From positions 124,001 through 188,000 of the forward strand of contig NZ_VTEX01000005.1 of the NCBI RefSeq assembly GCF_008180865.1: 64,000 bases of DNA, read 5' to 3'. The position numbers were made by a program, and so were the translations under genes. This document shows positions 9,045 to 17,196 of this stretch, one piece after another. Position 1 is the first letter of the stretch. Every line of letters begins with the position of its first letter. The notes beneath the pieces are model-generated. The model did not search any database, was not told the DNA's origin, and saw nothing but the letters and a program-made list of their open reading frames with translations. This DNA is from Rossellomorea aquimaris. GTDB taxonomy: Bacteria > Bacillota > Bacilli > Bacillales > Bacillaceae_B.

Positions 9045-9962
9045 TCAGTGCTCTAAATGCATATCAGTTATCGATTTGCTTCTAAGAAACCCAAGGTCTT
9101 CATAAAGCCTAATCGCTTGATTATCTTTGATGACAGATAAACGGGATGCAGGGTACGCTTTACTCGAACGATTGATCGAATGGGTTAACAAGTATCGTCC
9201 AAGTCCCCTCTGTTGATGATCAGGGTCCACGACTAAACTCATGATAAGTGGATAATCCTCAAATTCCATGTGCAGACAGACGCCCACAATGTTGTTCGTA
9301 CGATTATCGCTCACGACTCTTGAACACTCATCCATGATTTTATTATGTTTATGTTGATCGATAAATTCGTTTACATGGAGAAGATAATCCTCTTTCGTTC
9401 CGATTTGCTTATACGCCGGATTGGCTATATAGGCTTTCATAAGTAAACATGCAATATCATTTGCATCTTCTCTTGAAACAGCCCTTGAACTATACCCTTC
9501 AGGGAGAATGGCCATCATTGGTTCCGTCGGACGAATCATCCATACATTCACTTCATGAATCTTGCATCCAAGTTGTTCATACGTTGCCACATGATCTTCA
9601 ACAACTTCTCTTACAATGATTTTATCTTCAGTCTTCGATACCTTTTTTAAATAGTTTAATAGTTTGTGGACCAACCCTTCATAATCCTTATAGGGTGGCA
9701 CTACAAATAAATCCGACATGAAATTAGGTTTTAGAAATACACCGCCAATGACGGTTTCACCTTCCATAATAAAATATCCGCAATCAAAAATGGATGCGAT
9801 TTCCATTAAAGTCTCAGAGGACCTTCTAAAATAGGAATCTGCATTTTTTTGTCCATGATAAATGGAATAATAGCGAGTGTATTCTTTGGGTTCTTGATAA
9901 ACCAACCTTAATCCGCCTTCTATCTCGATAGGTTTATATAAAGATTGAATTTGCTCTCTCAT
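9045..9962 (-). CDS. GNAT acetyltransferase with two GNAT-like halves
   Basis: About 305 residues. The C-terminal half is a standard GNAT domain: 'MSLVVDPDHQQRGLGRYLLTHSINRS' holds the QxxGxG acetyl-CoA loop, and 'LSVIKDNQAIRLYEDLGFL' follows. The N-terminal half (residues 1-150) resembles a degenerate GNAT fold (GYFIMEGETVIGGVFLKP...LFVVPPYKDY) without a clear cofactor loop. I use the ATG at 9960-9962 because AAAGGGG sits 8 bases upstream; a GTG three codons earlier is too close to it. The substrate is unknown. Confidence 0.75.
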   Translation of the reverse strand: MREQIQSLYKPIEIEGGLRLVYQEPKEYTRYYSIYHGQKNADSYFRRSSETLMEIASIFDCGYFIMEGETVIGGVFLKPNFMSDLFVVPPYKDYEGLVHKLLNYLKKVSKTEDKIIVREVVEDHVATYEQLGCKIHEVNVWMIRPTEPMMAILPEGYSSRAVSREDANDIACLLMKAYIANPAYKQIGTKEDYLLHVNEFIDQHKHNKIMDECSRVVSDNRTNNIVGVCLHMEFEDYPLIMSLVVDPDHQQRGLGRYLLTHSINRSSKAYPASRLSVIKDNQAIRLYEDLGFLRSKSITDMHLEH

Positions 9963-10072
9963 ATTTTTCACCCCTTTGTTTTAACTAAACAACCATATTC
10001 CGTATCGGAATCAACGAATCTTCTGACCATTTTATTCTCTTTCATCCCCTACTTCCTCTAAAGCGCAAGTAA

Positions 10073-10927
10073 CTACAATTCAGATAAACAAAACTCAATG
10101 TTCTTGTTTAGAGAAATCAAATCGTCACGTGAACTTATCTTTATGTAAAAGCTTTTTAAAAATGTCTTACAGTTAGTTTCTAAAAACCAATAATTCTCTT
10201 CCTTTACATGTTCTTTCCTACGTTTCAGTTCGGCGGGTACTCCTTTTAGTAACTGTTCTATTTCCCCTACGTCCATTCCCTTTTCTAACATGGCGAGTAT
10301 CGGTGTTACCATTCTCTCGTCTTCACCATGAACATAGACACTGTCAGAAACAAGTATCTTCTCCCACAGTGGACGTAACATGTCTAAAAGATCTTTCTGT
10401 TCGATTTTGTTATTGAGTATCAATTCGTCAAACGCGTCTGCCACATGCGCTATACTATGTGCCCAGCCTTTCCCTGGAACAAAGCCCCTCAGGTCATTTT
10501 CCGAGTTGATGTAGTTGATTAAATGATCTTTTGTTTTATAAACAGCGTTTTTGGGAAGAAAATCGTCCTCATTATCCTTGTATAAAATAACGGCGATAAC
10601 AAGTGAGGTAAACGCCCTTGTAAACACGGTATCCGTGCCATTTTCACGTATCCCTTTGAATAACATGTCGTCACTAAAACAGTAATCCAATAGATCAATC
10701 AATAATTCATGCTCCAATTGGTTGTCTAAGGCCAACTGACAAAAGGTGCTGTAGATCAATTTGTCCCTTAGCTCACTATCGGTAGTACCGATAAAATGCA
10801 TCATGGATTTCACAAGTCCAACATTATTCTTTACGTCCCATGATCTTTGCCCGCTCTTATATTCTTGTAGGTACTTTTTCAGTTCATGTTCTTCCATTTC
10901 CAACTCGGTTGATCGAAACTCCACCAT
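10073..10927 (-). CDS. DUF2785 family protein
   Basis: A 284-residue soluble helical protein matching the DUF2785 family, with 'TRAFTSLVIAVILYKDNEDDFLP' and the diagnostic 'DLRGFVPGKGWAHSIAHVADAFDELI'. AGGAGG lies 8 bases before the ATG at 10927; an earlier ATG ten codons upstream has no ribosome site. Upstream are a terminator hairpin (10997-11017), a 22-codon reading frame with its own AAGGAGG, and a near-consensus promoter, arranged like a leader-peptide attenuator. No biochemical role is established for the family that I know of. Confidence 0.78.
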   Translation of the reverse strand: MVEFRSTELEMEEHELKKYLQEYKSGQRSWDVKNNVGLVKSMMHFIGTTDSELRDKLIYSTFCQLALDNQLEHELLIDLLDYCFSDDMLFKGIRENGTDTVFTRAFTSLVIAVILYKDNEDDFLPKNAVYKTKDHLINYINSENDLRGFVPGKGWAHSIAHVADAFDELILNNKIEQKDLLDMLRPLWEKILVSDSVYVHGEDERMVTPILAMLEKGMDVGEIEQLLKGVPAELKRRKEHVKEENYWFLETNCKTFLKSFYIKISSRDDLISLNKNIEFCLSEL

Positions 10928-10983
10928 CTGCTTTTTCCTCCTAATGAATAAGAACAATCCTCACTCACAATTGCTCTCTTTCC

Positions 10984-11046
10984 AAATAAAAAAAGAGACT
11001 ATCAATAAACGATAGTCCCCACTTAATAATAAGATTAAGATAGCTC
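10984..11046 (-). promoter_or_regulatory. Candidate transcription attenuator upstream of DUF2785 gene
   Basis: On the minus strand, GACTATC and GATAGTC (10997-11017) form a stem followed by TCTTTTTTTATTT, a good intrinsic terminator. It lies between a short leader frame and the DUF2785 ribosome site, about 40 bases from the latter. A GAGCTATC segment (11039-11046) could instead pair with the terminator's 3' arm GATAG(T)CTC and act as antiterminator. The alternative pairing is inference. Confidence 0.5.
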
Positions 11047-11054
11047 ATGATTTA

Positions 11055-11123
11055 CTATATACAATAAGCAGGTTTGGACATCGTACATTTAATTGTTCTT
11101 GTATGAAGTTTCATTGAACGCAC
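11055..11123 (-). CDS. Putative 22-residue leader peptide
   Basis: A GTG-initiated frame of 22 codons (begins V/M-R-S-M-K-L-H-T, ends P-A-Y-C-I) with AAGGAGG 9 bases upstream. It is too short to be judged on composition alone. The support is context: a TTGCTA-16-TATAAT promoter upstream, and a terminator then the DUF2785 gene downstream. It has two cysteines and is basic. It could be a regulatory leader peptide or an independent small protein. Confidence 0.4.
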   Translation of the reverse strand: MRSMKLHTRTIKCTMSKPAYCI

Positions 11124-11165
11124 GATTTACAACCTCCTTCACTAATCAAATTCCTAACATATTTA

Positions 11166-11193
11166 ATTATAACAAAATGGATTATTTTAGCAA
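11166..11193 (-). promoter_or_regulatory. SigA-type promoter of leader/DUF2785 unit
   Basis: -35 TTGCTA (11188-11193) and a perfect -10 TATAAT (11166-11171) with a 16-base spacer, minus strand. It lies 43 bases before the GTG of the 22-codon frame. Confidence 0.55.
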
Positions 11194-11340
11194 TTAATGA
11201 TGTAAATTTCCAGAAAAATACTAACGTGTAAAAAACTTAATTACTATAAAAATCATGCATCTTCATGCTATGAAGCTAACTCACTTTACTACTGGCCAAA
11301 ACACTGAAGCATCCTATAGTTGGGAAGTGACCGATCATGG

Positions 11341-11952
11341 TCACTTCCCTTTTTGATAAAACCGTCGCACTTTCGCACGATTGCCGCAATCGGCCATTGA
11401 ACACCAGCGGCGACTCCGGTTACGGCTCGTATCGAAGAATAACCATCCACAAGGATCTCCCTCACATTGTTTGACTCGTTCCAATTCGTTTTTTGAAACA
11501 AGTAAATTTACAGCGGATTGCAAAATGGGAGGCAACATTGTGTCCATGTTTTTCTCTGGTTGTTTAAACTTCAACATGTATTGATCCTTCTCATGGATGA
11601 CTTGCAAAGAACGATAGAAGTGGCTCACGTATTCATTGAAGCATCCAAGATTCTGCTCGTGCGGCGAGGTTTTCTTTGAAATGCTCTTGAAAATTCGATA
11701 CATGACTTCACGCATTTCGATCGCCTGCTTCAGGACTTCTTCTGCTTGAGAAGGGTTTTCCCCGGCTTCAACAAGAAGATCTTGTGCCTGTTGGGCAGTC
11801 AAGATTTCAGCATGGACCGACCAGTCGATCAATTTAGCATAACTCGTAAACCAATCCCGTCTTTTCTCCGCACTTTCCCGCCAACTGACGGTATTGATGA
11901 AATCCATACACAAACGTTCTCCGACCATCATATAAGGGTTTGTTTCCGACAT
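11341..11952 (-). CDS. ABATE-domain / CGNR zinc-finger regulator
   Basis: A 203-residue protein with an N-terminal ABATE-like domain ('LCMDFINTVSWR...DWFTSYAKLIDW') and a C-terminal CGNR zinc finger. In the finger, C-x4-C (QCEGDPCGWLF) is followed by 'DTSRNRSRRWCSMADCGNRAKVRRFY', giving the four cysteines. This architecture is usually a stress-linked DNA-binding regulator. The second ATG (11952) is preferred because AAAGGAG then has normal spacing. It diverges from the DinB gene at 12073, so the 120-base interval probably holds both promoters, and that DinB gene may be its target (inference). Confidence 0.85.
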   Translation of the reverse strand: MSETNPYMMVGERLCMDFINTVSWRESAEKRRDWFTSYAKLIDWSVHAEILTAQQAQDLLVEAGENPSQAEEVLKQAIEMREVMYRIFKSISKKTSPHEQNLGCFNEYVSHFYRSLQVIHEKDQYMLKFKQPEKNMDTMLPPILQSAVNLLVSKNELERVKQCEGDPCGWLFFDTSRNRSRRWCSMADCGNRAKVRRFYQKGK

Positions 11953-12072
11953 AATCATGACTCCTTTACTCTAACCATCATAATACATATTGACAGTTAG
12001 AAACAACCGGAGTAAACTTATAACCAGCTAAAATGTTTTTGATGGTTAATCATAAATTCGGGAGGTACTAAG

Positions 12073-12546
12073 ATGAATAATTCGATGTTGGCAGCTGTTA
12101 AAACGTTGTTGAAGGAAACATTCCAAGGACCTGAAGGAAGCGGAAGCTGGTACACAGAATCGAAGCCGGGCAGTGGTTTATTCGGAACGCTCGAAGGATT
12201 ATCTGCAGAAGAAGCTTCTATACCGGTCAACGGTACGACAATCGCCGCCCAAACCGATCATACCCGCTATTATTTATGGGTTGCGAGATCATATTTGAAT
12301 GGAGAAGAACCCGAAAAGGACTGGGAAGCTTCCTGGAAAATCACTAGCGTAGACAAAAACACATGGACACAGTTCGCTTCTGAAATTCAACAAGAATACA
12401 CCACACTCCTTACAATGATTGATTCACTTAACTCCTTAGATGAACAGACATCAACGGGTCTGTTGGGAACGATCGCCCACTCCGCCTACCATCTCGGTTC
12501 TATACGACAAATGATCAAAGAAATCAAAGTCCCAAGCCAACCATAA
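12073..12546 (+). CDS. DinB family protein
   Basis: A 157-residue DinB-like four-helix protein. Candidate metal ligands are in 'AAQTDHTRYYLWVARSYL' and the C-terminal 'GTIAHSAYHLGSIRQMI'. GGGAGG is 8 bases from the ATG. It is transcribed divergently from the CGNR regulator and ends at a terminator (12555-12585), so it forms a single-gene unit. Less similar to the DinB genes at 7933 and 49483 than those two are to each other. Confidence 0.8.
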   Translation: MNNSMLAAVKTLLKETFQGPEGSGSWYTESKPGSGLFGTLEGLSAEEASIPVNGTTIAAQTDHTRYYLWVARSYLNGEEPEKDWEASWKITSVDKNTWTQFASEIQQEYTTLLTMIDSLNSLDEQTSTGLLGTIAHSAYHLGSIRQMIKEIKVPSQP

Positions 12547-12554
12547 GCATGAAA

Positions 12555-12585
12555 AAAGCTCCAGGGAGGCATACTTTGGAGCTTT
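12555..12585 (+). terminator. Rho-independent terminator after DinB gene
   Basis: AAAGCTCC and GGAGCTTT arms with a 15-base loop, followed by GTGCTTTTCAT on the plus strand. Confidence 0.75.
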
Positions 12586-12692
12586 GTGCTTTTCATATTT
12601 CTTTCCTGTCACTCAAATCTAATGAATTCTCCCACTGAAATGGTTAAACTAGATGGTAGTATGAACTATTCAAGTCTAATCGAGGTGACGTC

Positions 12693-13505
12693 ATGAATCC
12701 TTTTCTGCCAATACAATCCCCTTCCATCTTACATTCAAACGGAAGTAACTATCAGGAATACACCCCCAACCATTCATTATGTCCCTATGTAGCTTGTTAT
12801 TGGAGCCTGGATTATTATGCTTCAGATACCCAGGAAACCCACAGGGTATTACCAGATGGATGTATAGATATTATTGTGGACTTAACTGCCTCCTCTCCTT
12901 CAAAAGGAGCTTTCATTACAGGACTCATGACCCGTTTTGATACGTTGAACTTTACGAGCGAGCAGCATTTTTTTGGCATTCGCCTATTTTCAAATCACGC
13001 ACAGCGTTTTCTACACTATCCTGTACAAGAATTTATTAATGAACGTGTCTATCTTGAAGAAGTATGGGGAATAGCAGGTCTACTATTTACCGAGGAAATT
13101 CAAGAAGCGCAAGGAAACCTTGAAAGAATGGAAATCGTGGAAACAAAACTAATTCACCTTTTAAACATATTGGGTACTCACAGGAGTCCATATATACTCC
13201 AGACATCCCTTCAGTATATTTTCTTGGATCATGGAATGAACTCCATTCAAACATTAGCAAAAAAGGTCAGCTACAGTGAACGAACGATAAGAAGAGTATT
13301 CCGGGATGAATTAGGTGTCTCTCCTAAAGAGTTCTCACGTATTATCCGCTTCCAAAGTATTTTGAAAGATCTTCATTCTGTTCATAACCCACGTCTTATG
13401 GAAGTGGCTCTTAACTACGGTTATTACGATCAAGCTCACTTCAGCAATGAATTCAAACAATTTTACGGACTTGCTCCGAGTATTGTATTTCCTACCCGAA
13501 CGTAA
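12693..13505 (+). CDS. AraC-family transcriptional regulator
   Basis: A 270-residue regulator. The N-terminal sensory domain has 'YTPNHSLCPYVACYWSLDY' and 'HRVLPDGCIDIIVDL', as in DUF6597-type AraC proteins. The C-terminal domain has two helix-turn-helices: 'SIQTLAKKVSYSERTIRRVFRDELGVSPKEF' and 'LMEVALNYGYYDQAHFSNEFKQFYGLAPS'. GAGGTGA precedes the ATG. It is followed 82 bases later by a VOC protein on the same strand, its likely partner or target. The same AraC+VOC pairing recurs at 25281-26575. Confidence 0.87.
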   Translation: MNPFLPIQSPSILHSNGSNYQEYTPNHSLCPYVACYWSLDYYASDTQETHRVLPDGCIDIIVDLTASSPSKGAFITGLMTRFDTLNFTSEQHFFGIRLFSNHAQRFLHYPVQEFINERVYLEEVWGIAGLLFTEEIQEAQGNLERMEIVETKLIHLLNILGTHRSPYILQTSLQYIFLDHGMNSIQTLAKKVSYSERTIRRVFRDELGVSPKEFSRIIRFQSILKDLHSVHNPRLMEVALNYGYYDQAHFSNEFKQFYGLAPSIVFPTRT

Positions 13506-13587
13506 TGTTGTCCGTTTTTTACAAGTTTGGTCCCTTTGAATAAGGTATCCTAAGGAAGAAGAATCAGGAGACAAGGAGGAAAAAACA

Positions 13588-14010
13588 ATGAAACCAAGAA
13601 TTACCGTACTAACTCTCGGAGTAGATAATCTGGAAAGATCACTTGAATTTTATAAAAACGGTCTACATCTTCCAACAGAAGGGATATTGGGACAGAAATT
13701 TGAGAATGGTGCTGTGGCCTTCTTCGATCTGCAAAATGGATTCAAACTGGCCATCTGGGAACGAAAAAGCTTAGCTGCAGAAGCAAATGTACCCCTCTCT
13801 CCCAGAAGTCCCACAGAATTCACAATCGGCCATAATGTAAGCAGTAAAGCGGAAGTGGATCAGGTGATGCTGGAAGCAGAAACAGCCGGGGCGAAAATCA
13901 CCGACCCTGCCAAAGATACATTTTGGGGAGGATATTCTGGTCACTTCCTGGATTTAGACGGACATTTGTGGGAAGTCGTATGGAATCCAGAATGGGTAGT
14001 AGAGGACTAA
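13588..14010 (+). CDS. VOC (glyoxalase/bleomycin-resistance) family protein
   Basis: A 140-residue protein with two beta-alpha-beta-beta-beta modules. 'ITVLTLGVDNLERSLEFYKNGLHLP' opens the first and 'GGYSGHFLDLDGHLWEVVWNPEW' closes the second, the usual VOC signature with a terminal metal-ligand Glu in 'LWEVVW'. AAGGAGG lies 9 bases before the ATG. It follows the AraC gene and is closed by a hairpin at 14024-14052. The reaction is unknown; members act as isomerases, dioxygenases or resistance proteins. Confidence 0.82.
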   Translation: MKPRITVLTLGVDNLERSLEFYKNGLHLPTEGILGQKFENGAVAFFDLQNGFKLAIWERKSLAAEANVPLSPRSPTEFTIGHNVSSKAEVDQVMLEAETAGAKITDPAKDTFWGGYSGHFLDLDGHLWEVVWNPEWVVED

Positions 14011-14023
14011 AAATCATATGGCT

Positions 14024-14052
14024 AAACCAGCTCATTGTTATTGTGCTGGTTT
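14024..14052 (+). terminator. Terminator after the AraC-VOC pair
   Basis: AAACCAGC/GCTGGTTT stem of 8 bases with a 13-base loop, followed by CTGTCCCC; the T-run is weak. Confidence 0.45.
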
Positions 14053-14181
14053 CTGTCCCCCATTCTAAAGGTCAGTAACTTTGTTTCATCCATCCAGCAT
14101 CTGTTAGAAAGTCTTTTCTGGTTAGTTTTTCTCCTCTAATAATTTCCCTATACAAATTGATTGTCCCGGCTTACGATCTTC

Positions 14182-14748
14182 CTATTCTTCTTTCAATATT
14201 GAATACTTCCGATAAGCTTTATAATAACTTCCAGCTAAAAAAACAACCATAAATGCGGGAAACAATTTCAAAAGAACAAATGGCGTTTCAAATAAAAACG
14301 CTTTCCAAAATAATGCATTCTCCATACTCCAAAGACCTTCATGATATAATGTCGAATCCCGGTAGTACATAAAAGAATAAGCCAGAAACATCATTCCAAA
14401 CCAAAATGAATAACCCATTATCCTTTTATAATAATGACCCTTTGATTGGCGATCAGAGAAGATTTCATTTTGATCATCATTTTCCTTTTGCCAATATCGT
14501 ATTCCACTAAGCCAGTACCCCTTTATATAGTTCCAACCGAAATCCTCATAGATCCCTTTGTATTCCACGAACTTTTTCTTAGATAAATAGTCTTGATAAT
14601 CAAGTCGCATAACATATCTTTTATCCGTTTTTTCGAAAGTGTATATTCCCAGTCCACTAATGTTTGTGCAGCGATAGCCTTTTTGTAATTGCTCGTTCAG
14701 CCAATGCTCTTCTTTTTCAATATTAATGAAAATTTTAAACTTCTTCAT
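14182..14748 (-). CDS. DUF2812 membrane protein
   Basis: A 188-residue protein. The N-terminal soluble domain 'KFKIFINIEKEEHWLNEQLQKGYRCTNISG...YTFEK' is the DUF2812 signature; two membrane helices follow (about residues 110-130 and 150-175). I chose the ATG at 14748 because AGGAAGTGG precedes it; it overlaps the 3' end of the PadR gene by 14 bases, implying translational coupling. DUF2812 genes are often paired with PadR regulators, as here, but the function is unknown. Confidence 0.83.
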   Translation of the reverse strand: MKKFKIFINIEKEEHWLNEQLQKGYRCTNISGLGIYTFEKTDKRYVMRLDYQDYLSKKKFVEYKGIYEDFGWNYIKGYWLSGIRYWQKENDDQNEIFSDRQSKGHYYKRIMGYSFWFGMMFLAYSFMYYRDSTLYHEGLWSMENALFWKAFLFETPFVLLKLFPAFMVVFLAGSYYKAYRKYSILKEE

Positions 14749-15052
14749 TCGAACCACTTCCTTCATACAATGATAAAATATGCAATAGCCTTTCTTGCTC
14801 CATTTTCAATATGGCTCTTCCTTCTGTCGTAATCATATACATTTTTCTCCGGCCTGAATCTCCAACAGGTTCAATCCAACCATGTTTATTCAAGTTTTCA
14901 ATCGCACCGTATAATGTACCTGCTGCTAAAATAACGGTGCCATTACTTATTGTTTCTATCTTTTGCATCACGGCATAGCCGTGGAGTGGCTCACGGAGAG
15001 CTAATAAAATATAATGCATGGTTTCAGACAATGGTAATAATTTATGTTTCAT
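14735..15052 (-). CDS. PadR-family transcriptional regulator
   Basis: A 105-residue winged-helix repressor. 'MHYILLALREPLHGYAVMQKIETISNGTVILAAGTLYGAIENLNKHGWIEPV' is the PadR DNA-binding signature, followed by 'GRRKMYMITTEGRAIL' for the wing. AAAGGATG precedes the ATG. It is the first gene of a two-gene unit with DUF2812. A repeated motif at 15070-15124 upstream is a plausible autoregulatory operator. The ligand is unknown. Confidence 0.88.
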   Translation of the reverse strand: MKHKLLPLSETMHYILLALREPLHGYAVMQKIETISNGTVILAAGTLYGAIENLNKHGWIEPVGDSGRRKMYMITTEGRAILKMEQERLLHILSLYEGSGSNEEV

Positions 15053-15069
15053 ACTCTCATCCTTTATTC

Positions 15070-15124
15070 AGTTCAACTATATAGTACAACTTAATAATAA
15101 GTTATTACAGTTCAACTGAATAGT
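15070..15124. promoter_or_regulatory. Operator-like repeats upstream of PadR gene
   Basis: Two copies of AGTTCAACT-W-W-ATAGT (15070-15085 and 15109-15124) stand 39 bases apart and flank an imperfect palindrome AACTTA-ATAA-TAAGTT. The region lies directly before the PadR start, where an autorepressor would bind. Confidence 0.5.
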
Positions 15125-15354
15125 CAACAACATTTTTTAAATTCATCGAAGGAACTATAGGTAAACTAAAGAAGCCGATTCCCTTTACGTTGGGAAATCG
15201 ACTTTTGTGTAATCTTATTCAATTAAAAATTGGCCGATTGTTGAAAACAAGTTAAACATCAATCTTAAACTAGACTGCCCCAATAATAGATAATACATCC
15301 TCGGGAAAGCCCTTAGAACATAAGGGAGAAGAAGTATGTTTTGTACCCTTAGGT

Positions 15355-15599
15355 TGCAATCTTTTTTTAAACATTTTTACCTCAGTTCGTAAACACAATC
15401 TCACGCAGCAAAACAACTTGTACTAATGGGAATAATATATACGTTATTGTCCATCGTCTGGTTTATTGTATATGTAATTTTCATTAATTATCTACGAAAA
15501 TGGCTATTGACTCCTATTATCCAACGTATGATGGAGAAAGCTACAGGCATTGTATTAATTGGCTTTGGGTTGAAATTGGCTTTAGAAAGACAACATTAA
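15355..15599 (+). pseudogene. LysE/RhtB-type exporter, C-terminal remnant
   Basis: About 80 residues of a LysE-family amino-acid exporter. One frame gives TFLPQFVN near 15370, the start of the LysE mid-region; after a frameshift near 15400 a second frame reads KQLVLMGIIYTLLSIVW and then RKWLLTPIIQRMMEKATG and IVLIGFGLKLALERQ, the typical last two helices. The first half of the gene is missing and there is a TAA inside the remnant. A complete gene would have about 205 codons. Confidence 0.7.
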
Positions 15600-15607
15600 T
15601 AGATAAC

Positions 15608-15650
15608 AAAAAGAACATTGGGGGTTTAAGCTCTTCCCAATGTTCTTTTT
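15608..15650. terminator. Bidirectional terminator between LysE remnant and DUF4153 operon
   Basis: Perfect 15-base arms AAAAAGAACATTGGG/CCCAATGTTCTTTTT with a 13-base loop. T-runs exist on both strands, so it serves the convergent units on each side. Confidence 0.85.
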
Positions 15651-15678
15651 CTTCAATTAACCTGCCTTATCTTATTTT

Positions 15679-16926
15679 CTAATTAAAAATTAAAGGGAAA
15701 GTAAATATTACGAAAGCTGCCCAAAGTCCGTATACCGGCAAATACTTAGTAACGGAATCTTGAATAGTTGAAGGTCCGGTTTTGTTTTGTAGAAAACGCA
15801 TATAGGAGAACATAATCCAAATTAGATTTGCCCAGATAAGTATGTTTACACCTAAAACAGCAAGTCTGTTTGGAGTAATCCCATAAGAAGAAAGTCTGAA
15901 CACTATGGCTGACAATGCCACACTGTCAATGATAAGGGCAAGAACAATCAGGGCAAAATTTATATAGTCTGAGATGTTTTTTTTCTCGTCTGAGTCGCTT
16001 TCGGTAATGGAAAATATGGTAACGACCAATACACCAAGAAGTATTCCGTTGAAGGCTATCAGGAAATTACGGTCCAAGAATGGATTTTTTCCGAGCCATA
16101 TAACCGCAATAAGATAGACCAATAATGTGACCAGGACAAGAGGGCTAAAAATTTTAGCTATATAAGGTGTAATATTCTTAGCAAGTTTAAGGTTCATTGA
16201 TACCAAGTATGCAGCCACAATAGCGAGAGCGGAAGCACCAAATAAAACGACATTACTAAAATAAAATTCCTCTATATCCAAGCCGATAAAGCTGAATAAC
16301 TGCATGGTTAATGCTGCCAGTATCATTCCACTAACAGCCATGCTGGCGTAGAGAATTCCATATTCCAAATTAAATTTGATATAGGCTAATCTAGTACTAC
16401 CTTTTGAATACTCATTTCCTGTAAATGCAAGCCCTAACACGATCCATAAGAATATGGGAATGTGTAAATAAGCAAGGATAATACTGTCTTTATCATTTAA
16501 AGGCAGCATATTAAGATAAATCCCAGAAATGAGGAACAACCCTACAAGGGAATAAATAACACTTTTTTTCGGAGTATTTTTGTAAACAAAATAGGTAGCA
16601 ATAAAAGGAATTATACCAAAGGCCAGGTTAATTGGAGCAATCACTTCCTGTTCGACAAAATGGAAAATGATCCTGGTAAATATCCCTGCCATAATGGCTA
16701 AAAGGCCCATGAATATGAAATCTTTTTGGATCTTGGAAGACTTTTCTGTATTTGCTGCCTCCTTAAAATGCAATCTTTCATACCAAACGCCAAGGACCTG
16801 AGAGTCAGGATTTTGTTCCCATGCCTGTAAGAATGAATGTTTAAAAGCTTTTGGATCTTTTCTATAAATTCTCTCCAGTTCATGAGGGTTATCTACGTTT
16901 TCAATAATCGAATTGTTAGATTCCAT
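15679..16926 (-). CDS. DUF4153-like polytopic membrane protein
   Basis: A 415-residue protein: a soluble N-terminal segment (1-70) with 'HELERIYRKDPKAFKHSFLQAWEQNPDS', then about 11-12 membrane helices and the C-terminal 'LPVYGLWAAFVIFTFPLIFN'. This resembles DUF4153 proteins. GGGGAGG lies 7 bases before the ATG. It is the last gene of a three-gene unit with the XRE regulator and the DUF2975 protein, 44 bases after the regulator. The function is unknown. Confidence 0.72.
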   Translation of the reverse strand: MESNNSIIENVDNPHELERIYRKDPKAFKHSFLQAWEQNPDSQVLGVWYERLHFKEAANTEKSSKIQKDFIFMGLLAIMAGIFTRIIFHFVEQEVIAPINLAFGIIPFIATYFVYKNTPKKSVIYSLVGLFLISGIYLNMLPLNDKDSIILAYLHIPIFLWIVLGLAFTGNEYSKGSTRLAYIKFNLEYGILYASMAVSGMILAALTMQLFSFIGLDIEEFYFSNVVLFGASALAIVAAYLVSMNLKLAKNITPYIAKIFSPLVLVTLLVYLIAVIWLGKNPFLDRNFLIAFNGILLGVLVVTIFSITESDSDEKKNISDYINFALIVLALIIDSVALSAIVFRLSSYGITPNRLAVLGVNILIWANLIWIMFSYMRFLQNKTGPSTIQDSVTKYLPVYGLWAAFVIFTFPLIFN

Positions 16927-16969
16927 CGTAATACCTCCCCTAATAATTGTTATTTTTTCTCCACAATGT

Positions 16970-17185
16970 TTACCTATCTTCGTCGCTTTTGTATTCTAAA
17001 ATATCCCCTGGCTGACACTCTAAAGCCTTACAAATTGCCTCTAAGGTGGATAATCGAATCGCTTTCGCCTTTCCATTTTTCAATATAGAAAGGTTAGCCA
17101 TCGTTATCCCGACCCTACCCGAAAGCTCTGTTACGCTCATTTTCCTTTTCGCTAACATCACATCAATATTGATTATAATTGCCAT
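16970..17185 (-). CDS. XRE-family regulator (YozG-like)
   Basis: A 71-residue single-domain helix-turn-helix protein: 'MLAKRKMSVTELSGRVGITMANLSILKNGKAKAIRLSTLEAICKALECQPGDILEY' is the Cro/CI-type domain seen in YozG-like proteins. TGAGGTG precedes the ATG. It starts 11 bases after the DUF2975 gene, a pairing widely seen in Firmicutes, and probably regulates its own operon through the inverted repeat at 17732-17778. Confidence 0.88.
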   Translation of the reverse strand: MAIIINIDVMLAKRKMSVTELSGRVGITMANLSILKNGKAKAIRLSTLEAICKALECQPGDILEYKSDEDR

Positions 17186-17196
17186 TGTTATTCACC

